64,000 bases of DNA from Pseudonocardia oceani. GTDB taxonomy: Bacteria > Actinomycetota > Actinomycetes > Mycobacteriales > Pseudonocardiaceae. The position numbers and the translations under genes are program-made. The notes beneath the pieces are model-generated. The model searched no databases, was not told the DNA's origin, and worked only from the letters and a program-made list of their open reading frames with translations. Numbering within the stretch: position 1 is the stretch's first letter; every line of letters begins with the position of its first letter. Location: contig NZ_JADQDF010000001.1 of the NCBI RefSeq assembly GCF_019263585.2, positions 992,001-1,056,000 on the forward strand. Reading direction: 5' to 3'. Shown piece after piece: positions 54,171 to 62,685 of this stretch.

Positions 54171-54661
54171 CACCTCGCTGTGTGGGGTCGGGGGGTCGTG
54201 GGGTGGGAGGTCGGGTCCGTACCGGTGTCGACGGGGAACGCCGCGTCCGGCGCCACGAACAGGAAGATCACGCTCCGCTCCGCGAGGAGCCAGGTGCCGT
54301 CGATGCGGCACCAGCGGTCGCGCACGTCGCCCACCATGACCGGCCCGCTGACGACTGCAGGCGGTGGACCCGGAGCGCTGTAGTACTGCACGACGGAGGT
54401 GGCGGTGACCTCCTCGTCGTTCCCGACGACGTGCAGGTTGCCGCTCAGGTGCCGGGAGATCCGCTCGGCGTCGGTGGCGATCTCGTCGTAGGCGGCGCGG
54501 ATCTGGGTGTGGCCCGTCATGGTCCGGCGGTCGAACGTGAGCCGGGCGTCGGGGGTGAAGAACGCGGTGGCGTCGCGTCCTGCGTGGTGGTCGATGTCGT
54601 ACCACAGAGCGTGCACGCGGCCGGCGATCTCGGCGGCCAGCCGGGGGTCCGTCGCGCTCAT
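54170..54661 (-). CDS. NTF2/SnoaL-like protein
   Basis: 163 residues; ATG 54661 overlaps the acyl-CoA synthetase stop. The cone-shaped NTF2-like fold is suggested by ALWYDIDHHAGRDATAFFTPDARLTF, YYSAPGPPPAVVSGPVMVGDV and DRWCRIDGTWLLAERSV. Members include dehydratases, isomerases and ring-dioxygenase small subunits. An Asp/His pair near the start (YDIDHH) could be catalytic. Both ends are coupled to neighbours, so it acts in the same pathway. Confidence 0.75.
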   Translation of the reverse strand: MSATDPRLAAEIAGRVHALWYDIDHHAGRDATAFFTPDARLTFDRRTMTGHTQIRAAYDEIATDAERISRHLSGNLHVVGNDEEVTATSVVQYYSAPGPPPAVVSGPVMVGDVRDRWCRIDGTWLLAERSVIFLFVAPDAAFPVDTGTDPTSHPTTPRPHTAR

Positions 54662-56640
54662 CGGGAGGCACCTGCGCGTGCGTCCGCCGCGACGGCGAGG
54701 GCGATCCGCTCGATCGTGCCGGGATCCTCGAGTCCGGACAGGTCGCCCGGGTCCAGGCCAAGGTAGACCGCCCGCACCACCCGCCGCATGAGCTTCCCGG
54801 TGCGCGTGTGCGGCAGGTCGGGTACGACGTGCACGGCCACCGGCACCGACGACGGTTCCAGGACGGCCCGCAACGACTCCCCCACGGCGTCGCCCGACAC
54901 GGTGGCTGCGCCACCGTCCGGCACGACGAACAGGACGACGGCCGAGCCCCTGCTCGGGTCGGGCACCCCGACGGCCGCCGCTTCCACGACCCCGGGGTGC
55001 GCCGTGGCCGCCGACTCGATCTCTCCCGGGCCGATCCGCTTGCCCGAGACCTTGATGGTGTCGTCGGACCGCCCGCGGATGTACCAGTACCCGTCGGCGT
55101 CGCGCTCGGCCCAGTCGCCGTGCACCCACAGCCCCGGGATCTGCGACCAGTAGGTCTCGATGTAGCGCTCCGGTGCGCCCCAGAACCCCTGGGTCATCCC
55201 GACGAACGGCTTCGCGACGGCGAGCTCGCCCACGCGGCCCGTCACCGGGTTCCCGTCCTCGTCGACGACGGCCGCAGCCATGCCGGGGACCGCGGTGTTG
55301 AAGCTTCCCGCCCTGATCGGGCGCGACAGGACGCAGCCGAGGATGCCGCCCGCGATCTCGGTGCCGCCGGCGTAGTTGCTGATCGGCAGCCGGTCGCCGC
55401 CGACCGCGGAGGAGTACCAGCGGTAGGTCTCGGCGTCCCAGGCCTCTCCGGTCGAGCAGAGGACCTTGAGACTGCTCAGGTCGAAGTCGGGCAGCACCGA
55501 CGCCGTGGTGGACCGCAGTCGTCGGACGAGGGTGGGAGGCAGCCACAGGTGCGTCGCCCGGGACTCCTCGACCAGCCGCCACACCTGCTCCGGACCCGGG
55601 TGGTCCGGGGCGCCGCTGAACACGACCGAGGTTGCGCCCGCGATCAGGTTGGCCAGCAGGAGGCCGGGCCCGACGATCCACCCGAAGTCGCTCCAGTGGA
55701 TCGACACGCACCCCACGTCGAGATCGGTGAGCTGGGTGAGATCGGCGGCCATCTTGAGCCCGACACCCGCGTGGTAGTGGACCGTGCCCTTCGGCCGGCC
55801 GGTCGTCCCGGACGTGTAGATGATCAGTGCGGGGTCGTTCGGGTCCATCGGGAGGATCGACGCGTCGCCACCGGCCCCGTCGGCCATGAAGCGGTCCCAG
55901 CCGACGTCCCGCCCCGCGACCTGCTGCCCGGTCGTCTCGACGCCGGCGTGCCCGATCACGACCACCGTCCCGACCGTCGGCGCTCCTGCCACGGCGACGT
56001 CGGCGATGTCCTTCATCGGCACCAGGCGACCGCGGCGGTGGAACCCGTCCGCGGTGACGAGCACGGACGCCTCGCTGTCGCGCAGCCGTGTGCGGACCGG
56101 CCCGGAGCCGTACCCGGAGAAGAGCGGCACGACGACGGCGCCCACCGCCAGTGCCCCGAGGTAGGCGACAGCGGTCTCCACGCACATCGGCGCGAAGATG
56201 GCGACGCGCTCGCCCGGAACGACGCCGCGCGCCCGGAACGACGCGGCAGCTGCACCGACCATGTCGGCCAGCACGCCGAACGCCACCGTGCGGGAGCGGC
56301 CGACCTCGTCGTTGCACACCAGTGCGTCCGCGTCGGCCCGGGTGTCGGCCCACTTGGTCAGCGCGCTGTCGACGATGTTCATCCGGCCCCCGACGAACCA
56401 GCGCGGCCACTCCGGGCCGTTCGAGAGGTCGACGAACTCGCGGTACGGGACGGACCAGCGGATGTCGAGCTCCGCCATGGTCGCCGACCAGTACCTCTCG
56501 GGTTCGGCGATGCTGATCTCGTACAGGTCCTCCGGCGTCCGGGCGCCCATCCGACGGACGACCCGCGCCATGGGCGAGTCGCCGAGGTAGTCCGGGCCGG
56601 GTTGCCACACGTACGCCTCGGGGGACTCGACGTCGTTCAT
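54658..56640 (-). CDS. acyl-CoA synthetase (acetoacetyl-CoA synthetase-like AMP-binding enzyme)
   Basis: 660 residues. ANL-family motifs: IIYTSGTTGRPKGTVHYHAG (A3), STGEAWDAETYRWY, SNYAGGTEIAGG (A5 region), WVHGDWAERDADGYWYIRGRSDDTIKVSGKR (in parts A7-A8) and the catalytic Lys in TRTGKLMRR (A10). An N-terminal extension (WQPGPDYLGDSPMARVVRRMG) is of the acetoacetyl-/propionyl-CoA synthetase type. It activates a carboxylate to its CoA ester at the top of the pathway. Confidence 0.92.
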   Translation of the reverse strand: MNDVESPEAYVWQPGPDYLGDSPMARVVRRMGARTPEDLYEISIAEPERYWSATMAELDIRWSVPYREFVDLSNGPEWPRWFVGGRMNIVDSALTKWADTRADADALVCNDEVGRSRTVAFGVLADMVGAAAASFRARGVVPGERVAIFAPMCVETAVAYLGALAVGAVVVPLFSGYGSGPVRTRLRDSEASVLVTADGFHRRGRLVPMKDIADVAVAGAPTVGTVVVIGHAGVETTGQQVAGRDVGWDRFMADGAGGDASILPMDPNDPALIIYTSGTTGRPKGTVHYHAGVGLKMAADLTQLTDLDVGCVSIHWSDFGWIVGPGLLLANLIAGATSVVFSGAPDHPGPEQVWRLVEESRATHLWLPPTLVRRLRSTTASVLPDFDLSSLKVLCSTGEAWDAETYRWYSSAVGGDRLPISNYAGGTEIAGGILGCVLSRPIRAGSFNTAVPGMAAAVVDEDGNPVTGRVGELAVAKPFVGMTQGFWGAPERYIETYWSQIPGLWVHGDWAERDADGYWYIRGRSDDTIKVSGKRIGPGEIESAATAHPGVVEAAAVGVPDPSRGSAVVLFVVPDGGAATVSGDAVGESLRAVLEPSSVPVAVHVVPDLPHTRTGKLMRRVVRAVYLGLDPGDLSGLEDPGTIERIALAVAADARAGASR

Positions 56641-56667
56641 CGGATCGGTGTCCTTTCGGGAGGGCGC

Positions 56668-57843
56668 TCAGGCCGTGGGCAGGCCGAGGACGTGCTTGGC
56701 GATGATGTTGCGCTGCACCTCGCTCGATCCGCCGTAGATGGTGCTCGGCCGCGCGCGGTAGTAGGGGCCGAGGATCTCGAGGTTCCGCCCGCCCAGGTCG
56801 ACCGGTGATGCGACGCCGCCCGCGGGCCCGGCGATCTCGACGACGAGATCGGCGATGCGTTGGAAGGTCTCCGTCGCCCACAGCTTGAGCATCGACACAT
56901 CGGGCCCCAGCTCGTGGCCGTCCACCAGGCGCCGGACGTAACCCGCGTAGGCCATGCCGAGGTGGGCGACGTCGAGCCGGAGCGCGGCGAAGCGGTCGGC
57001 GAACTCCGGGGAGTCGACGACCCCGCGTGCCGCCGCGACGCGGGCGAGGACCTGGAGGCCGGACTCGGGCAGCTGAGGGCTGCCGACGTGGATCCGCTCG
57101 AACCCGAGCACCGACTTCGCCACCGACCAGCCGCGGTCCACCTCGCCCACGAGGTTGCCCCGCGGGATCCGGACCTCGTCGAGGAAGACTTCGCAGAGCT
57201 CCTCCTCCCCCGCCATGTCACGGATGCGGCGGATGACGACCCCGGGCGAGGCGAGGTCGAGGAGGAAGAAGCTGATCTGCGCCTGCGGCGCTCCGGCTGC
57301 CCCGGTGCGCGCGAGCAGGAACATGTGCGTGACGTCGTAGGCCATCGTGGTCCAGATCTTCGTGCCGGACACGACCCACTCGTCGTCGACGAGGTGGGCG
57401 GTCGTGCGCAGGCTCGCCAGATCCGATCCCGCCTCCGGTTCGGAGTAGCCCTGGCAGTAGCGGTGCTCGCAGCGCAGGATCGGAGGCAGGAAGCGCTCCT
57501 GCTGCTCCGGCGAGCCGTAGCGGATCAGCGCAGGCCCGATCATCCGGATGCCGTGGTCCTGGAACCGGGCGATGCCGTGGCGCTCCTGCTCGTCCAGGAA
57601 GATCAAGAGCTTGGCCGGGTCCAGCCCCATCCCGCCGAACCCGGTCGGCCAGCCCGGTGCGATCCACCCCTTCGCCGACATCCGCTCGTACCACGCCCGC
57701 TGTTCGTCCCACAGCAGTCTGCGCGAGGGGTAGCGCAGGTGGCCGGGGTAGTGCGCTTCGAAGTCGGTGCGGACCAGGGCCCGGAACTCCTCGTCGTCGA
57801 GCGCGGACCAGTCGCGCTCCTGGCCGACACCGAAACCGGTCAT
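56668..57843 (-). CDS. acyl-CoA dehydrogenase (FadE-type, subunit 1)
   Basis: 391 residues; ATG overlaps the stop of the second dehydrogenase (ATGA). FAD-binding YCQGYSEPEAGSDLASLRT, GTKIWTTMAYDVTHMFLL, and C-terminal STIYGGSSEVQRNIIAKHVLGLP, typical of actinobacterial FadE. Paired with the adjacent paralogue it probably forms an alpha2-beta2 heterotetramer like the steroid side-chain FadE pairs, which dehydrogenate bulky acyl-CoAs. Confidence 0.93.
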   Translation of the reverse strand: MTGFGVGQERDWSALDDEEFRALVRTDFEAHYPGHLRYPSRRLLWDEQRAWYERMSAKGWIAPGWPTGFGGMGLDPAKLLIFLDEQERHGIARFQDHGIRMIGPALIRYGSPEQQERFLPPILRCEHRYCQGYSEPEAGSDLASLRTTAHLVDDEWVVSGTKIWTTMAYDVTHMFLLARTGAAGAPQAQISFFLLDLASPGVVIRRIRDMAGEEELCEVFLDEVRIPRGNLVGEVDRGWSVAKSVLGFERIHVGSPQLPESGLQVLARVAAARGVVDSPEFADRFAALRLDVAHLGMAYAGYVRRLVDGHELGPDVSMLKLWATETFQRIADLVVEIAGPAGGVASPVDLGGRNLEILGPYYRARPSTIYGGSSEVQRNIIAKHVLGLPTA

Positions 57844-59015
57844 CGCCCGTCCTCCGATCCGACCCCGGCGGTCCCCGACGGGGTCAGGTGTCCGTAGCGG
57901 CGCGCGTGCGCCGATGCATTGCCCAGCCAGGAGGCCAGAACGAGCGCACGGTTCACGTGGTGCGCCAGCTCGTACTCCTCGGTGAAGCCGATCGCCCCGT
58001 GGAGCTGGATCGCGGCCGCACCCACTGCGAGGGCCGCGGCGGAGGTCCTCGCCTTGGCGCTGCTCGCCGCGAGCGTCCTGGCGGCCGGCCCGACGCCGGG
58101 CGTCGCGCGGGTCCGCAGGGCGTCGTCGACGGCGAACTCGCTGAGCTGCAGCTGGACCCACATGTCGACGGCCTTGTGCTGGAGCGCCTGGAAGCTGCCG
58201 ATCTGCCTGCCGAACTGGCGTCGGTCCCGGAGGTAGTCGAGCGTGAGTTCGAGCATCCGTCCCGTGGCGCCGAGCAGCTCGGCGGCGGTGACGACGACAC
58301 CTGCGTCGACGGCGGCAGCGAGCACGGTCACCACGTCGTCCCCCCGGCTCAGCACCGACTCAGCGGGGAGCAGCAGGTCGTCGAAGTGCAGCGTCGCCGC
58401 GCTGGACCCGTCGGCCATCCGGAGCGGCTCGTGCCGGAGGCCGGGAGCGCCGCGGTCGACCTGGGCGAGTACCGGTTCCGCCCCGGCGAGGGCCGCGACG
58501 AGGAACACGTCCGCCGCGGCGGTGGGGACCCAGTGAGCACGACCGGAGAGGACCAGATGGTCGCCGGCCGGCCTCGCCGTCACCGGGAGCCGGTCGATCG
58601 CGATCGACGAGACGTCCTGGGCGAGCCCGCCGCGCTCGTCCTGCCACGCGGGCGAGACCAGCACGTCGCCGGCCATCGCCCGTTCGAGCAGTTCGCGGGA
58701 CGCGGGACCCGTCGCACCGGCGAGGCACGCGGGCACGATGACGCCCGAGGCGGCGAAGGGCTCGGCGCGCCCCGCTGCGCCGAGTTCGCGGGCGACCGCT
58801 GCCGCCGCGCGTTCGTCGCCCCCGGCGCCGCCGTCGACCTCCGGGACGGTGAGCCCGAGCCATCCCAGCTCGCCGAAGCGCCGCCACAGGTCACGGTCGA
58901 GCGCCCCGTCCGCCCTGGCCCGGACCACGTCGCGGGGCACGACCGAACGCACCACGTCGGCGAGGTCCTCGATACCGGAGACGTCGTCGGCAGGCAGTGC
59001 CCCGAGGGCGGTCAT
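57840..59015 (-). CDS. acyl-CoA dehydrogenase-like protein (subunit 2)
   Basis: 391 residues; ATG overlaps the SDR stop. Shorter conserved features: LGWLGLTVPEVDGGAGGDE, LLGATGRMLELTLDYLRDRRQFGRQIGSFQALQHK and QLHGAIGFTEEYELAHHVNRAL. The FAD-region sequences are more divergent than in subunit 1, as in the second subunit of heteromeric FadE enzymes. Confidence 0.9.
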   Translation of the reverse strand: MTALGALPADDVSGIEDLADVVRSVVPRDVVRARADGALDRDLWRRFGELGWLGLTVPEVDGGAGGDERAAAAVARELGAAGRAEPFAASGVIVPACLAGATGPASRELLERAMAGDVLVSPAWQDERGGLAQDVSSIAIDRLPVTARPAGDHLVLSGRAHWVPTAAADVFLVAALAGAEPVLAQVDRGAPGLRHEPLRMADGSSAATLHFDDLLLPAESVLSRGDDVVTVLAAAVDAGVVVTAAELLGATGRMLELTLDYLRDRRQFGRQIGSFQALQHKAVDMWVQLQLSEFAVDDALRTRATPGVGPAARTLAASSAKARTSAAALAVGAAAIQLHGAIGFTEEYELAHHVNRALVLASWLGNASAHARRYGHLTPSGTAGVGSEDGR

Positions 59016-59689
59016 GCGGGCACCGCGGAGGAAGTCGCACGCCCGGCGCGGAGGCCCAGAGCGGGAGCGAGGACCTGACCGGTCCGCCTGCCCGGACCGC
59101 TGCGCAGCAGGTCCACCACCACCTCGCCCAACCAGGCGCTGTGCGCCGCGGCCGGTCGGCCACCCGTCCAGTCCGACGCCGCGACGCAGTCCGATCGCAG
59201 CCACGGCACGTCCCGGACGAACGAGGCGGAGTGCGCGAGGACGCCGTCCTCGCGCACCACACCGCCGGCCGCGTCGAGCACGGCCGCGAGGGGCACGAGG
59301 TGCACCAGCGTGGTCGCCGATGCCGCTACCGCTGCCGCCGAGGCCGCGCGAGCGGACACGGCGTGCACGTCGACCAAGCGGCCGTCCTCGGACCAGCGGA
59401 GGACCGGCCGCCCGTACCGCAGGCCGGCGCCGTTCACGAGGCAGTCGACACGGCCGTGGCGCTCGAGCACACGGTCGATGAGAGCCTCAGCTGCTCCGGC
59501 TCCCGTCAGGTCGGTCGTGACCGTCGTGGCCGCGCGCCCGTCCGACGGACCGGCCGCCCCGTGAGGTGCGGGGTCGTACTGGAGCACGACCTCGGCGCCT
59601 CGGGCAGCGGCCGCTCGCGCGACGTCCCGCCCCGCACCGGTCGCGGCTCCCGTCACGACGACCACTCGATCGTCGAGCATCGCTGCCAC
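59012..59689 (-). CDS. short, divergent SDR-like protein lacking YxxxK
   Basis: 225 residues. The Rossmann start is clear (RVVVVTGAATGAGRDVARAAAARGAEVVLQYDP), as is LVNGAGLRYGRPVLRW (NAG-like). The catalytic Tyr-x3-Lys is absent: the stretch LVHLVPLAAVLDAAGGVVREDGV replaces it, with LAHSASFVRDV after. It may be non-catalytic, or act as an NAD(P)-binding partner. First gene of the coupled CoA operon, 80 bp downstream (leftward) of the second 18-bp motif. Confidence 0.7.
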   Translation of the reverse strand: MAAMLDDRVVVVTGAATGAGRDVARAAAARGAEVVLQYDPAPHGAAGPSDGRAATTVTTDLTGAGAAEALIDRVLERHGRVDCLVNGAGLRYGRPVLRWSEDGRLVDVHAVSARAASAAAVAASATTLVHLVPLAAVLDAAGGVVREDGVLAHSASFVRDVPWLRSDCVAASDWTGGRPAAAHSAWLGEVVVDLLRSGPGRRTGQVLAPALGLRAGRATSSAVPA

Positions 59690-59768
59690 CCGCTTCCGTT
59701 CTGTCCTCGACCGATGGTCGAACTCGCCCGTCCGTGCCTGCCTGTGTCCAGGAACGCCGGACCCAACT

Positions 59769-59786
59769 ACCTAATCATTGGTATGT
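59769..59786. promoter_or_regulatory. 18-bp putative FadR/GntR-type operator, copy 2
   Basis: ACCTAATCATTGGTATGT, identical to 48897-48914, lies 80 bp before the first gene of the CoA operon and just past the stop of the FadR-like gene at 59827. Confidence 0.75.
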
Positions 59787-59826
59787 AACCGCCGTCAATG
59801 GCCGCAAGCCGCTTCCCGGGGTCGGC

Positions 59827-60606
59827 TCAGCCCAGGACGTCGAGCACGGTCTTGCTGCCTGCGCCGCGGACGAGGTAGTCCTCCGACCCCTCGACGTGGC
59901 GCATCCACAGGTCTTCCGCACCCGAGACGTCCCCGCGCTCGATGAGCTCGATGAGCCGCAGGTGCGTGAGGTGTCCGGCCCGCAGAGCGCGCGCGGTCTC
60001 GTGGCTGGAGGGGTCTCCGGCCACCTGGTCCTCGCTGCCCACCTCGATGATCCGGCGGACCAGGTCGGTGAGCAGCGCCACGGTCTGGTTCCCCGCGAGG
60101 TGGATCACCAGGCGGTGGAACTCCATGTGCGCGCGGATCGCCGCGACCGGATCTCCGGCGTCGTCTCCGGTGAGGACCGCCGCACGCAGCGCGTCCACGT
60201 CCTCCTGCTCCGATCGGCGCGCGAGGATCGCGGCGCACGGCGGTTCGATCATCGCCCGGGCCTGGTAGACGTCCATCAGGGTCACGCCCTGCGCCTCCAG
60301 GAACAGCGCCGCGTTGCGCGCCGCGACCGTGCCGTCCGGCCGGTGGACCACAGCTCCGCCCTGCACCCCGCGGCGCACGGTCAGCAGACCCTCCGTCTCG
60401 AGCACCCGGAACGCGTCGCGCAAGGACTGCCTGGCGATGCCGTACTGCTCCATCAGGACGGCCTCGGGCGGCAGCCGTTCACCGTCCTGCATCTCGGTCA
60501 GGATCCTGCGGCGCAACAGCGCGCTGACGGCGTCGGCGGCGCGCGGGCGGCGGGCGGGACCGAGCCCGGGACGGTTGTGCGCAGTGTCGTCGGAACGCGA
60601 TGTCAT
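59827..60606 (-). CDS. FadR-subfamily GntR transcriptional regulator (paralogue)
   Basis: 259 residues from ATG 60606. Winged helix LPPEAVLMEQYGIARQSLRDAFRVLETEGLLTVRRG and FCD effector domain with EFHRLVIHLAGN and HLTHLRLIELIERGD; the end EDYLVRGAGSKTVLDVLG mirrors its paralogue at 48951. Such regulators usually release DNA on binding an acyl-CoA or organic acid. Placement beside an identical operator suggests control of the CoA operon. Confidence 0.9.
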   Translation of the reverse strand: MTSRSDDTAHNRPGLGPARRPRAADAVSALLRRRILTEMQDGERLPPEAVLMEQYGIARQSLRDAFRVLETEGLLTVRRGVQGGAVVHRPDGTVAARNAALFLEAQGVTLMDVYQARAMIEPPCAAILARRSEQEDVDALRAAVLTGDDAGDPVAAIRAHMEFHRLVIHLAGNQTVALLTDLVRRIIEVGSEDQVAGDPSSHETARALRAGHLTHLRLIELIERGDVSGAEDLWMRHVEGSEDYLVRGAGSKTVLDVLG

Positions 60607-60705
60607 GCCGGGACCCCCCGCGCCACGATCCGGCGCGGGCCTGTCCCTGTCGCGGCTCCGGCGCGCGGCCGACTATAGCCGTGGCTCGTGGGGCGGGTGC
60701 TGCCG

Positions 60706-61953
60706 TTACGGCTGTCGCGACCCGACGGGCGCGTCCTCATCGGATCCCCAGAAGTAGAGGCGCCTGCCCGCCAGCGTGTCCTCTGCCCAACGCTCGTAGT
60801 CCTCCGGTGTCATCGCGAGCCAGTCCGGGGTGTGGGTCACCTGCGCCTCACCGATGCGTCGCCCGAGTTCGACCACGTCGTTGCTCGCAGCACGGCGAGC
60901 CTCGTCGTAGGCCGTGCCGGCCTGTCCCCACGACGTGGCCGAGCGAGCCGCCCGTTCGAGAGCGACGGCGTCCATGAGCGCCTTGGTGGCGCCGCTGCCG
61001 GTGTGCGGGCGGGTGAGCGCTGCCGCGTCGCCGATCACGACGGCGCCTCCTCGTGAGTAGGACGGGATCGTCAGGTCGTAGATCGGCTGGAGGCTGATCT
61101 CGTCCCTCGTGCTGAGCCGCACGAGCGCCGCGAGGTCGGGCGGGTAGTGCTCGTCGAGGAGCGCGAGGAAGTCTGCGTACATCGCGTCGTCGATCTCGCC
61201 CGGCGCCACGGAACGCGCAGCAGTGAAGTCCTGGCCCGACGGCGGCGGGGCGTAGATGTTCCAGGTGAGCCTGCGGTGTCCTCGGTCCGTGCGTCCGTCG
61301 AAGTTCGGGATCAGGTAGAGGTTGCCGTGCCCTCCCGGGAAGGCGATCATCGCGGCGGCGCGGCCGCTGTCGAGCCGGTCCAGTGCAGCGCTGTCCCCCA
61401 CCCGCTCCTCGTCGTAGTTCCCGCGCCACAGCACGTAGCCCGAGTAGAGGGGAGCTGTGCCGGGGTGCATGTCCGCACGGACGGCAGAGCGGTACCCGTC
61501 CGCTCCGACCAGACCGTCGAAGTGCTCCACCCCGGTCACCGTCCGTACCTCGACGCCATCGCCGGCGCTGCTGAACCCGAGCACGGTCGCGCCATCGCGG
61601 TAGTCGGTGTCGTCGACGCCGGCGCGCAGGTTGCGGAACAGGACACCCCAGTTGTTCAGGCGCGCCGCTCCCGGTTGGTCCCAGACGATGCGCCCCTGCG
61701 CGGTCCCGTCGACGTGATACCACCAGCGGCGCTCCAGAGCGCACGTCGGGTACTCCGGCGGCAGGTAGCCCTCCCGCACCAGCTCGTCGACCAGCGCCGA
61801 CGGCACCGCGACGCCCGACCCGCGGTCGCGCAGCTCGCCTGCGGACCGTTCGAACACCGTCACCGCGCTTCCGGCTCGGCGCAGTGCGATCGCGGCTGCG
61901 CAGCCCGCGATGCTGCCGCCGACCACGGCGGTCCTGAATCCGCTCAACACCAC
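60706..61953 (-). CDS. FAD-dependent aromatic-ring monooxygenase (2,6-dihydroxypyridine hydroxylase-like)
   Basis: 415 residues from GTG 61953 with GGAGG upstream. FAD-binding AVVGGSIAGCAAAIALRRAG (GxGxxG variant), VERSAGELRDRGSGVAVP, and GD motif VVIGDAAALTRPHTGSGATKALMDA. The pattern LWRGNYDE and LIPNFDGRTDRG recalls 2,6-dihydroxypyridine 3-monooxygenase. It hydroxylates an aromatic or N-heteroaromatic ring using NAD(P)H. It follows an isochorismatase-like hydrolase, a pairing also seen in pyridine degradation. Confidence 0.85.
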   Translation of the reverse strand: MVLSGFRTAVVGGSIAGCAAAIALRRAGSAVTVFERSAGELRDRGSGVAVPSALVDELVREGYLPPEYPTCALERRWWYHVDGTAQGRIVWDQPGAARLNNWGVLFRNLRAGVDDTDYRDGATVLGFSSAGDGVEVRTVTGVEHFDGLVGADGYRSAVRADMHPGTAPLYSGYVLWRGNYDEERVGDSAALDRLDSGRAAAMIAFPGGHGNLYLIPNFDGRTDRGHRRLTWNIYAPPPSGQDFTAARSVAPGEIDDAMYADFLALLDEHYPPDLAALVRLSTRDEISLQPIYDLTIPSYSRGGAVVIGDAAALTRPHTGSGATKALMDAVALERAARSATSWGQAGTAYDEARRAASNDVVELGRRIGEAQVTHTPDWLAMTPEDYERWAEDTLAGRRLYFWGSDEDAPVGSRQP

Positions 61954-61975
61954 GGGTCCTCCTCGGACGTCGATG

Positions 61976-62629
61976 TCATCGGTCTGCCGCCCCGGCGCCG
62001 AGGAGGTCGTCGAGAGCATCGACGTGGGGGCGCACCTCGGCGTAGGACGGCAGGATGGAAGTGATCGAGAAGTCGTGCAGCTCCGGGCTCCGGCTCGCGC
62101 AGAGGTCCTCGAGGACCGTGACGCGGTACCCGAGATCGGACGCGTGGCGGGCGGTGCCCTCCACGACGTGGTTGGTGGCGACCCCGCCGAGCAGCAGGTG
62201 GTCCACCCGCCGCGCGAGCAGCAGGGACAGGAGGCGGGTGCCGACGAAGGGATTGACGCAGCCCTTGTCCACGACCGGCTCGTCCGGCAGAGGCGCGACC
62301 TCACCGACTATCGCCGCCTCGGCGGAGTCCGCGAGCATCAGCCGACGCTCACGGAAGGCACCGAACGCGGCCGAACCACTGGTGAGACGGGTGTACCCCG
62401 CATCGAAGGCGACCCTCGCGTGCAGTACCGGCAGCCTGGCATCCCGGCACCGCGCAAGGGCGGAGGCGGCGTGGGTGAGAACGCCACGCCGCTCCACCTC
62501 CGCGGTGAGTGCAGGTCCTCCGACCCTGCCGTCCGCGCGACACAGACCCTCCTGCAGGTCCATCAGGAGCAGGCACGCACCACCCGCCCGCTCCCCCGCG
62601 CCACCGTCGTCGATCCGTCCTGCGCTCAT
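61976..62629 (-). CDS. isochorismatase-like hydrolase lacking the nucleophilic Cys
   Basis: 217 residues from ATG 62629. Asp in LLLMDLQEG and Lys in VDKGCVNPF are two of the three catalytic residues. The third, the Cys of the usual TNVCV, is replaced: TNHVVEGTARHA. Cys-less members such as EntB-type isochorismatases hydrolyse vinyl ethers; amidases such as maleamate amidohydrolase need the Cys. So it is unlikely to be a Cys-amidase despite its neighbour. Ends 22 bp from the monooxygenase start; probably one operon. Confidence 0.82.
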   Translation of the reverse strand: MSAGRIDDGGAGERAGGACLLLMDLQEGLCRADGRVGGPALTAEVERRGVLTHAASALARCRDARLPVLHARVAFDAGYTRLTSGSAAFGAFRERRLMLADSAEAAIVGEVAPLPDEPVVDKGCVNPFVGTRLLSLLLARRVDHLLLGGVATNHVVEGTARHASDLGYRVTVLEDLCASRSPELHDFSITSILPSYAEVRPHVDALDDLLGAGAADR

Positions 62630-62685
62630 GCGCCGTCCACTCCTCGGTCTCTGACTACGTGCATTGCGACGTGCCCGGAAGGGCG

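Noticed and set aside
54808..56808. 666-residue rightward reading frame
   Set aside because: Antisense to the acyl-CoA synthetase, whose motifs are unambiguous on the other strand.
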